A stretch of 62,160 bases of DNA. Source: Methylobacter sp. (lineage in GTDB: Bacteria; Pseudomonadota; Gammaproteobacteria; Methylococcales; Methylomonadaceae). Positions 56,339-62,160 of the stretch are shown here, piece after piece (position 1 is the first letter of the stretch; each line of letters starts with the position of its first letter). The notes beneath the pieces are model-generated. The model searched no databases. It was not told the DNA's origin and worked only from the letters and a program-made list of their open reading frames with translations. Both the position numbers and the translations under genes were made by a program. The stretch is taken from assembly GCA_030684815.1 (NCBI GenBank), contig JAUXXQ010000199.1, forward strand, positions 1 through 62,160. Direction: 5' to 3'.

Positions 56339-56938
56339 CTACAGGTGAATGATGATTTGCGGCAGTAAGTCTTCAATAGTCCGGCCAGTGCCGTTTTCGC
56401 CTATCGCGTGCATTTTCCATTCACCGTTATGACGGTACAATTTGGCCATGATTTGTGCGGTATGCGAGCCTTGCGCACTCAGTGTGTAACGCGCCACTTC
56501 GGCATTATTGCTGCTGTCGACGATGCGGCAATAGGCATTGTCAATTTCATCGAAAGTCTCGCCGGAAAAGGAGTTGACGGTAAACACCAATGATTTGACC
56601 GTTTCAGGCACTTTGTCCAGATCAACCTTGATTTGCTCATCGTCGCCGTCACCGGCACCGGTACGGTTGTCGCCGGTATGGACAATACTGCCGTCGCGGC
56701 TTTTTAGTTGGCCAAAATAAATGGTGTCAACCACTTTATTTTGCTCGTTAAACATCACACAAGATGCGTCCAAATCAATGGCGCCGCTTTTACCGCCGCC
56801 GCCAAACAAGCCTTTTAACAGGCCGCCGGAAGGGGCCTGTTTAGCATCCCAGCCCAAACCCATGACGATTTTGCTCAACGTGCCGCCGGACTCTTTGGAC
56901 AGGGAAATTTTTTGCCCTTTTTGTAAGTTTATAGCCAT
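56339..56938 (-). CDS. TerD-family protein, TerX/TerZ-like
   Basis: The 199-residue protein shares the TerD fold: LQKGQKISLSKESGG start, GLGWDAKQ, IDLDASCVMF and the calcium motif [19 protein letters not shown]. It carries a Gly-rich insertion (LLKGLFGGGGKSG, about 39-51) between the first Ca2+-site strands and ends RTIEDLLPQIIIHL. That ending is typical of TerX/TerZ-type rather than the GGL-ending TerD/E. A hairpin terminator upstream may lower its expression relative to the two TerD genes. Confidence 0.88.
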   Translation of the reverse strand: MAINLQKGQKISLSKESGGTLSKIVMGLGWDAKQAPSGGLLKGLFGGGGKSGAIDLDASCVMFNEQNKVVDTIYFGQLKSRDGSIVHTGDNRTGAGDGDDEQIKVDLDKVPETVKSLVFTVNSFSGETFDEIDNAYCRIVDSSNNAEVARYTLSAQGSHTAQIMAKLYRHNGEWKMHAIGENGTGRTIEDLLPQIIIHL

Positions 56939-57011
56939 CTGTATTGCCTCGATAAATAAACCGCGCTGTTCAACGCTGTTTTTCTGCTATGTGGAATATG
57001 TTTGTTCTCTA

Positions 57012-57050
57012 CAAAAAAGATGAAGGGCGGTATTTTTCTTCGCGCCCTTC
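57012..57050 (-). terminator. Intrinsic terminator between terD and the TerX-like gene
   Basis: On the minus strand GAAGGGCG and CGCCCTTC enclose about 13 bases, followed by ATCTTTTTTG. It sits 24 bases after terD and probably reduces readthrough into the downstream Ter genes. Confidence 0.7.
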
Positions 57051-57073
57051 GTGTTCTTTATGGTTAATAATTT

Positions 57074-57649
57074 TTAAACATTGACCCCAAAAGAGGCCGC
57101 TAAAGGCCCAAGCCCACCGGCAAAACCTTGACCGACAGCCTTAAACTTCCACTCAGTGCCGACACGGTAAATCTCACCGAAAATCATCGCGGTTTCAACC
57201 GAGGCATCTTCGCTCAAATCGTAACGGGCAATTTCTGCGCCGCCGTCTTCGTTGCAGATACGGATATAAGCATGGCTGACTTGGCCGAAATTTTGTTTAC
57301 GCGCTTCGGCGTCATGGATAGTCACAGAAAACACGATTTTGTCCAATTCTGCGGGCACTTTGGACAATTCGACCTTGACCACTTCATCATCGCCATCCCC
57401 CGCGCCGGTAAGATTGTCGCCCTGATGCTGAACCGCACCGTCACCGACAACCTTATTATTGTAGAAACAGAAATCGCTGTCTGAGCGGACTTTACCGTCC
57501 ATTTTGACCAAAAATGCGCTGGCATCCAAATCGAATGCGGCGCCATCGGTGGCACGGGCATCCCAGCCTAAGCCCACTGCGATTTTATTCAAGCCGGGGG
57601 CTTCTTTGCTAAGGTTAACGTTGCCGCCTTTGGTAAGTGATACTGCCAT
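57074..57649 (-). CDS. terD: TerD-family calcium-binding stress protein (second copy)
   Basis: At 191 residues it matches TerD/TerE. It shows [56 protein letters not shown] (Ca2+ ligands), [22 protein letters not shown] and [17 protein letters not shown]. It is about as long as, and clearly duplicated from, the gene at 57701. The function is in envelope/phage/tellurite stress by family knowledge; the mechanism is not established. Confidence 0.94.
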   Translation of the reverse strand: MAVSLTKGGNVNLSKEAPGLNKIAVGLGWDARATDGAAFDLDASAFLVKMDGKVRSDSDFCFYNNKVVGDGAVQHQGDNLTGAGDGDDEVVKVELSKVPAELDKIVFSVTIHDAEARKQNFGQVSHAYIRICNEDGGAEIARYDLSEDASVETAMIFGEIYRVGTEWKFKAVGQGFAGGLGPLAASFGVNV

Positions 57650-57700
57650 GATGCTCTCCTGGTGCTTATTAAAATTAATAGTGGATGCCCACTGTTGTTG

Positions 57701-58276
57701 CTAAATATTAATGCCGTATTGGCGCGCCAATGCCGCTAGGCCTCCGGCATAGCCTTGGCCGACCGCCTTAAACTTCCACTCAGTACCGTGTTTGTAAATC
57801 TCGCCGAAAACCATGGCGGTTTCAATCGAGGCATCTTCGCTCAAGTCATAACGGGCAACTTCGGCATTTGAATCCTTGTTGACCACCCGGACATAGGCCT
57901 GCGATACCTGGCCGAAATTCTGTTTACGCACGTCGGCATCATGGATGGTGACGGTAAAAACCACGCGCTGAATATCAGCCGGTATTTTGTCCAGCAGCAC
58001 AATAATCGATTCGTCGTCGCCCTCCCCTTCGCCGGTACGGTTATCGCCGGTATGTTCAATCGAACCGCAGGTGGATTTGGTTTGGTTGTAAAAAATAAAA
58101 TCGCTGTCAGCTCTGACCTTACCGTCTTCTTTGACCATGAATGCACTGGCATCCAGGTCGAAATCGGCGCCATCGGTAGGCCTTGCGTCCCAGCCGAGGC
58201 CAACCAGTATGTTTTTTAACGTGGGATCCGTTTTGGACAGGCTGATGTTACCGCCTTTAGTGAGTGAAACAGCCAT
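57701..58276 (-). CDS. terD: TerD-family calcium-binding stress protein (first gene of the locus)
   Basis: The 191-residue paralogue has the same motifs ([60 protein letters not shown]). It is preceded by GAGGAGA six bases before the ATG. It is the promoter-proximal gene of the Ter cluster and 51 bases separate the two copies. Which corresponds to TerD or TerE cannot be decided by eye. terC, terF and terY are not in the window. Confidence 0.94.
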   Translation of the reverse strand: MAVSLTKGGNISLSKTDPTLKNILVGLGWDARPTDGADFDLDASAFMVKEDGKVRADSDFIFYNQTKSTCGSIEHTGDNRTGEGEGDDESIIVLLDKIPADIQRVVFTVTIHDADVRKQNFGQVSQAYVRVVNKDSNAEVARYDLSEDASIETAMVFGEIYKHGTEWKFKAVGQGYAGGLAALARQYGINI

Positions 58277-58474
58277 AAATCAATCTCCTCATAAAGAATA
58301 CAAAGGTTTAATGAACACGCCTTTTAAAACTATTTTCTCTCAACTTAACATGATGCAGAAAAAATATTAAAAAGCTGTTACGCCATGACATACAGCACAT
58401 TTTTAGAATGCGTCAACAGGCGCCAGCGCCATAATAACCGCTAATATACGCCTTGCATAGCCGGACATACGCGT

Positions 58475-58687
58475 TTATAAACGCGTTAACTGAGCCGCAA
58501 GCCATGAAAAAAACCGTGCAATGACAGCTACCATTAAAAAAACCGCCACTAGCGCACCACAATAAGGCAAAAATACATAGGCAATGATAGTTTTTTGCAC
58601 AACTATGGTGCACCATGGCCGCCGAGTAATTTCCATAAAAGACACGAAGTCCAAAAGCAGGCCGCGTTGGGCGGCACGAATTTTCAT
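58475..58687 (-). CDS. Possible small membrane protein
   Basis: A 70-codon frame encodes one strongly hydrophobic segment (about 28-62; TIIAYVFLPYCGALVAVFLM). It resembles no family I know, and its first part overlaps a palindromic repeat, so it may be spurious. It is the only candidate in the 58277-59039 spacer. Confidence 0.2.
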   Translation of the reverse strand: MKIRAAQRGLLLDFVSFMEITRRPWCTIVVQKTIIAYVFLPYCGALVAVFLMVAVIARFFSWLAAQLTRL

Positions 58688-58726
58688 TGTTCGTGCCGGT
58701 TGCAGACTTCGTGGCGATAGTCTTTT
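58637..58726. repeat. Nested palindromic repeat of family D
   Basis: AAAAGAC...GAAGTC and GACTTC...GTCTTTT form the outer arms. CGGCACGAA and TTCGTGCCG form the inner arms around TTTTCATTG. Confidence 0.75.
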
Positions 58727-58738
58727 TAACTGTTATTA

Positions 58739-58947
58739 AGGTGATTTCCTGAAAAAAACAGCCCTAAATAATTGCCCACGAAAAACACGAAAAGCACGAA
58801 AATCCAAAAGCAGGCATCTCCAGGCGATACGAAAATAAGCAAAGCTATTATTTTGACTGTTTTTTTTTCGTGGCTTTCGTGCTTTTCGTGGACTCTGTTT
58901 TTCTACAGCTTTCGATTATCAGGGACATTTTTTATTAGAAATCACCT
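58739..58947. mobile_element. MITE-like element with 10-bp terminal inverted repeats
   Basis: The 209-bp segment is bounded by AGGTGATTTC and GAAATCACCT. It contains CCACGAAAAACACGAAAAGC on the left and CGTGCTTTTCGTGGACTC on the right, so most of it folds on itself. It has no coding capacity. Part of the family at 4893 starts with the near-identical AGGTAATTTC. Confidence 0.65.
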
Positions 58948-59084
58948 AATACGAAAATAAGCAGGCCATTGTTCTTACTGCTTCTTTTCGTGGCTAGTGA
59001 ACCCTATTTTTCTACAGCCCACAATTACCGGCCTGCAAATTGCTAGAAAATGATATTCATACTTTAAACCCTATTAAAGCCAAC

Positions 59085-60146
59085 ATGTATAAACGCATCC
59101 TTGACCATCTGAACGGCGCCATCTTGTTATTCGACCGCGACCTCATCCTCAGTTATATCAACTCTGCCGGAGAAATCCTGTTGGCCGACAGCTCGCGCCA
59201 TTTGGTCGGGCTGGGTGCGCATGAATTGTTCAAGTCGTCCGATTCCGCATTACTGACCCATTTACAACAATGTCTGGGCATGGCCGAGCCGTTGATCGAC
59301 CGTGAGCTGATTTTAGATAGGATGACACACAGCGTCACCATCAATTTCAGCGCCACCCCCTTATTAAACAATGAACAGGTCAGTGAGATTCTGGTCGAAT
59401 TACAGCAAGTGGACAATCAACTGCGCATTTCCAAAGAAGAACAGCTATTGACCCAGCAAAACACCGCCAGATTGCTGGTCAGGGGGTTGGCGCATGAAAT
59501 CAAAAACCCCTTGGGCGGCTTGCGCGGCGCAGCACAATTGCTGGATCTGGAATTACGCGACCCCGAACTGAAAGAATATACCCAAATCATCATTGCCGAA
59601 TCTGACCGCCTGCAAGGTTTGATGGATAAAATGCTCGGCCCCAACAAACTGCCCAATAAAAAAGCGCTTAATATCCACGAAGTGCTGGAACGGGTCAGGC
59701 AGTTGGTACAGGCCGAATCCAGCGGCAGCATGAGCATACAAACCGACTATGACCCCAGCATTCCAGAAATACTCGCGGATAAAGACCAGCTGATCCAAGC
59801 CATTTTAAACATCACCAGAAACGCAGTCCAAGCGCTCAACGGTCAAGGCCGCATCATCATCAAAACCCGGATACACCGGCAAATGACCATCGGCCGAAAA
59901 TGCTATAAATTGGCGGTCAAATGCGACATCATCGATAACGGCCAAGGTATCGACGCCGACATGATGAAACAAATATTCTATCCGATGATCACCGGACGCG
60001 CAGACGGCACAGGATTAGGCTTATCCATCGCCCAAGCGCTGATCAACCAACATAACGGCCTGATTGAATGCAGCAGCGAACCCGGCAACACCGTATTTTC
60101 AATCTTCTTACCGATCATTAGCCAAGAGGAGAGCGGCAATGACTAA
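59085..60146 (+). CDS. ntrB: Nitrogen regulation sensor kinase NtrB
   Basis: NtrB phosphorylates NtrC under nitrogen limitation and is controlled by PII. The roughly 353-residue protein has an N-terminal PAS domain (LNGAILLFDRDLILSYINSAG). The phospho-acceptor block is RGLAHEIKNPLGGLRGAAQLL (His137). The ATPase motifs are NITRNAVQAL (N box), DNGQGI (G1) and GTGLGLSIAQALI (G2). ATG 59085 is used; a TTG at 59040 would add 15 residues and neither has a clear ribosome-binding site. It overlaps ntrC by 8 bases. glnA is not in the window. Confidence 0.94.
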   Translation: MYKRILDHLNGAILLFDRDLILSYINSAGEILLADSSRHLVGLGAHELFKSSDSALLTHLQQCLGMAEPLIDRELILDRMTHSVTINFSATPLLNNEQVSEILVELQQVDNQLRISKEEQLLTQQNTARLLVRGLAHEIKNPLGGLRGAAQLLDLELRDPELKEYTQIIIAESDRLQGLMDKMLGPNKLPNKKALNIHEVLERVRQLVQAESSGSMSIQTDYDPSIPEILADKDQLIQAILNITRNAVQALNGQGRIIIKTRIHRQMTIGRKCYKLAVKCDIIDNGQGIDADMMKQIFYPMITGRADGTGLGLSIAQALINQHNGLIECSSEPGNTVFSIFLPIISQEESGND

Positions 60147-61566
60147 ACCCGAAACTGTCTGGATCATTGATGACGACAAATCCATACGCTGGGTGGTGGA
60201 AAAAGCCCTGCAAAAAGCGGACATTATTACCCGCAGCTTTTCCGATGCCGCCAATTTACTCGCCGCCCTGCACAACGACGCGCCCGACGCGCTGATTACC
60301 GACATCCGTATGCCCGGCATGGACGGGCTGGAATTGTTAAGCAAGATCCAATTAAGCTACCCCAGCCTGCCGGTTATTGTGATGACCGCGCATTCGGATT
60401 TGGAGAGCGCGGTTTCGGCGTTCCACGGAGGCGCCTTTGAATACCTGCCCAAACCCTTTGATATTAAAGAGGTCGTTGAGCTTGCCCGTAGAGCCTGCAT
60501 TCACAGCAGACAGCAGCAGATTGAAACAACAACGTCGGAACTCGTACTGGAATCGACACCGGAAATTATCGGCGAAGCGCCGTCAATGCAAGAGGTGTTC
60601 CGCGCCATAGGGCGATTGGCGAGGTCGCACATCACCGTACTGATCAACGGCGAATCGGGCACCGGCAAAGAATTGGTCGCCAAAGCCCTGCACCGGCACA
60701 GCCCCCGCGCCGCCAAGCCGTTCATCGCACTGAACATGGCCGCCATCCCCAAAGACCTGATGGAATCGGAACTGTTCGGCCACGAAAAAGGCGCCTTTAC
60801 CGGCGCACAAGCACGCCGCGCCGGACGCTTTGAACAAGCCGACCGCGGCACCCTGTTCCTGGATGAAATCGGCGACATGCCCGCCGAACTGCAAACCCGT
60901 TTATTGCGGGTACTGGCCGATGGCGAGTTTTATCCGGTCGGCTCCTACACCTCGGTTAAAGTCGATGTGAGGATTATTGCCGCCACCCATCAGAACCTTG
61001 AATCACTGGTAGAACAAGGCCGTTTTCGGGAAGATTTGTTCCATCGCTTAAACGTCATCCGCATCCATATCCCGCCCCTGCGCGAGCGCAAACAAGATGT
61101 CCCCTTGCTATTGCGCCACTTTCTAAACCAGGCCGCTATTGAATTGAACAGTGAAATAAAAATCCTAAAACCCGAAGCGGAGGCTTTTTTAAGCACATTG
61201 GATTGGCCGGGCAATGTGCGGCAACTGGAAAACTGCTGCCGCTGGCTGACCGTAATGGCCTCGGGGCGGGAAGTTCATCTGCACGACTTGCCACCCGAAT
61301 TGCTGGGGTCCACGTCAGAAAAAAACGCGGCTGAAGCCGACTGGGAAACCTTACTGAGAAACTGGATAGACCAACAACTGTTGTTGCATTCACTTGGCGG
61401 GCATGAAAATGAAGGTGAAATCGCCAAACATATCATTCCCGCCGTTGAGACCATTTTAATTAAAGCGGCATTAAACTTTACCCACGGCAAACGCCATGAA
61501 GCCGCCATTTTATTAGGTTACGGAAGAAATACCCTGACGCGGAAGATCCAGGAACTAGGTATATGA
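60139..61566 (+). CDS. ntrC: Nitrogen regulation response regulator NtrC
   Basis: NtrC is a sigma-54 activator. The 475-residue protein has a receiver domain (phospho-acceptor Asp55 in LITDIRMPGMDGLEL) and an AAA+ domain with Walker A GESGTGKE (171-178) and the sigma-54-contact loop GAFTGA (218-223). The C-terminal Fis-type HTH ends AILLGYGRNTLTRKIQELGI. GAGGAG precedes ATG 60139, which overlaps the ntrB stop. No terminator follows within 50 bases; two small-RNA genes lie downstream. Confidence 0.96.
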   Translation: MTKPETVWIIDDDKSIRWVVEKALQKADIITRSFSDAANLLAALHNDAPDALITDIRMPGMDGLELLSKIQLSYPSLPVIVMTAHSDLESAVSAFHGGAFEYLPKPFDIKEVVELARRACIHSRQQQIETTTSELVLESTPEIIGEAPSMQEVFRAIGRLARSHITVLINGESGTGKELVAKALHRHSPRAAKPFIALNMAAIPKDLMESELFGHEKGAFTGAQARRAGRFEQADRGTLFLDEIGDMPAELQTRLLRVLADGEFYPVGSYTSVKVDVRIIAATHQNLESLVEQGRFREDLFHRLNVIRIHIPPLRERKQDVPLLLRHFLNQAAIELNSEIKILKPEAEAFLSTLDWPGNVRQLENCCRWLTVMASGREVHLHDLPPELLGSTSEKNAAEADWETLLRNWIDQQLLLHSLGGHENEGEIAKHIIPAVETILIKAALNFTHGKRHEAAILLGYGRNTLTRKIQELGI

Positions 61567-61616
61567 CCCGCTAAAAACGACTCTCACAAAGTGCACCAAA
61601 TAACCTACTGAAACAC

Positions 61617-61637
61617 TGCGACAATATGCCACATTCC
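61617..61637. promoter_or_regulatory. Palindromic box upstream of sRNA 1
   Basis: TGCGACAATATGCCACATTCC contains the imperfect palindrome TGYGRCA-N3-TGYCRCA. It recurs before sRNA 2 and after it. It ends about 20 bases before the -10 element. Confidence 0.6.
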
Positions 61638-61667
61638 ATCATCTACGTATTTTTACTAATATATAGG

Positions 61668-61741
61668 CAACTCTTGAGATGCAAATTTCCTCCTCGAAAT
61701 TCAGAGTTTTTTAATGCGGCCTAATCAGCCGCATTTTTTTT
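61668..61741 (+). ncRNA. Candidate sRNA 1 (tandem sibling pair behind ntrC)
   Basis: A -10 element TAATAT (61657-61662) predicts a start near 61668. The RNA begins with a CAACTCTTGAGATGC segment and contains the pyrimidine-rich, anti-Shine-Dalgarno-like AAATTTCCTCC. It ends in an intrinsic terminator, TGCGGC/GCCGCA with loop CTAATCA, followed by eight T. It carries no plausible reading frame. The sibling 165 bases downstream preserves the 5' segment, pyrimidine tract and terminator but varies between them. Confidence 0.7.
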
Positions 61742-61766
61742 GCCTGCAAAATGACCTTGACCATAC

Positions 61767-61802
61767 TGCGACATTCTGACACGCGGCAATTTGCCACATT
61801 CC
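61767..61802. promoter_or_regulatory. Double palindromic box upstream of sRNA 2
   Basis: TGCGACATTCTGACA is followed directly by CGCGGCAATTTGCCACATT. Both halves fit TGYGRCA-N3-TGNCRCA, the second closely (GGCAATTTGCC core). Confidence 0.6.
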
Positions 61803-61832
61803 ATTATTCAAGCCTCACAGTTAATATACTTG

Positions 61833-61915
61833 CAACTCTTGAGATGCAAACTTCCTTCTAGGAATTCAGAGCGTTATATCCTTCTCTAATGCGGCCAACT
61901 GGCCGCATTTTTTTT
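61833..61915 (+). ncRNA. Candidate sRNA 2 (sibling of sRNA 1)
   Basis: The same TAATAT -10 (61822-61827), the same 5' segment CAACTCTTGAGATGCAAA, a changed pyrimidine tract ACTTCCTTCT, and terminator GCGGCC/GGCCGC with loop AACT followed by eight T. It is about 9 bases longer than sRNA 1. Terminator arms differ from sRNA 1 with compensating changes, which supports RNA-level selection. Confidence 0.7.
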
Positions 61916-61939
61916 GCCTGCAAATGACCTTGACCATGC

Positions 61940-61974
61940 TGCGGCATTCTGACATGCGGCAATTGCCACATTCC
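61940..61974. promoter_or_regulatory. Third copy of the double palindromic box
   Basis: TGCGGCATTCTGACA followed by TGCGGCAATTGCCACATT (perfect GGCAATTGCC core). The surrounding 75 bases nearly repeat those before sRNA 2, but no third sRNA follows. A transposase-like frame ends 55 bases away. Confidence 0.55.
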
Positions 61975-62028
61975 ATTATTCAAATCTCACGCCTACGTCG
62001 TGACTAGAATGCTATAAGTATATAGGAC

Positions 62029-62160
62029 TTACGCATTGACGGAATGCCTAAATTGTGGATTGAGATTTTTTATTTCAGGCATGAGTGTCGCGATAGAATT
62101 TGCTACCACAGTATTAAATAACTCACGCTGGAGCTCGTAACAGTTACTGATAAGCTCAGC
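62029..62160 (-). CDS. C-terminal end of a probable IS transposase, cut by window edge
   Basis: The open frame covers 43 residues plus stop from the window edge (ELQRELFNTVVANSIATL, NLNPQFRHSVNA). Its stop codon lies inside TATAGGACTTACGCA, which looks like an insertion-sequence terminal repeat next to a TA dinucleotide. I do not recognise the IS family. A genuine non-mobile gene is possible. Confidence 0.45.
   Translation of the reverse strand, partial: AELISNCYELQRELFNTVVANSIATLMPEIKNLNPQFRHSVNA

Noticed and set aside
58413-58616. 67-codon cysteine-rich frame after the Ter locus
   Set aside because: It overlaps another weak frame, has no start signals and no recognisable features.
61630-61670. 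Sigma-54 promoter for the sRNAs, expected from the neighbouring ntrC
   Set aside because: No GG-N10-GC pattern is present on either strand before sRNA 1 or sRNA 2. The -10 elements look like sigma-70.

Overview
The window looks like chromosomal DNA of a gammaproteobacterium. The strongest evidence is the gene order gyrA-serC-pheA-hisC-tyrA-aroA-cmk-rpsA-ihfB (about 25.8 kb down to 14.4 kb, all on the minus strand). This is the conserved aromatic-biosynthesis supra-operon of Pseudomonas-like gammaproteobacteria. argA as a kinase-like plus GNAT fusion, bamE, htpX, ihfB, zapE and ntrB-ntrC fit the same group. A methanotroph-like lineage (Methylococcales) is my guess from overall gene style. No methane-oxidation gene is present, so it is unproven.

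Layout. 1-1.3 kb: the incomplete TnpB of an IS200/IS605-type element. 1.3-14.2 kb: housekeeping genes (queA, tRNA-Leu, argA, a CpdA-like phosphodiesterase, bamE, apbE, an acetyltransferase, a nitrilase, a DUF457 membrane protein, a membrane-anchored GH17 protein, htpX, a PQQ-type sugar dehydrogenase, a Nudix hydrolase). 14.4-25.8 kb: the supra-operon, with a MazE-like antitoxin fragment wedged between pheA and hisC. 26-36 kb: a dienelactone hydrolase, a low-molecular-weight phosphatase, an SH3/M48-peptidase/CHASE2-cyclase cluster, a host-attachment-like protein and dnaE. 36-46 kb: a beta-carbonic anhydrase with a leader terminator, a divergent LysR regulator, and a type I restriction-modification operon hsdM-hsdS-fic-hsdR. 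Inverted copies of a 125-bp palindromic repeat flank this block. 46-58.3 kb: zapE, terB and a tellurium-resistance-type (Ter) locus. The Ter locus combines several TerD paralogues, a TerD-TerA fusion and the biosynthetic module known from Ter islands (ATP-grasp ligase, PRTase-TRSP protein, HpcH/citrate-lyase-like aldolase), plus an AIM24 protein. It is interrupted by two selfish or defence-like insertions: an Rpn nuclease on the opposite strand, and an AAA ATPase with a broken DUF4276 partner. 58.3-62.2 kb: a repeat-rich spacer, ntrB-ntrC, two tandem sibling small-RNA genes with palindromic upstream boxes, and a transposase fragment at the edge.

Intergenic spaces carry at least four dispersed repeat families. 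Family A has a conserved core with CGGATAACACTGAT (five copies). Family B is a 125-bp perfect-hairpin element (three copies). Family C contains CAATAGCTAAAGCTATTG (two copies). Family D comprises CACGAA-rich palindromes, one bounded by 10-bp terminal inverted repeats like a MITE. They account for most gaps over 100 bp.

The best candidates for something undescribed are the tandem small RNAs behind ntrC, the remodelled Ter locus with its decayed ATPase/DUF4276 pair, and the TnpB without the usual RuvC-II glutamate. Everything here was read by eye. No database search or folding program was run.
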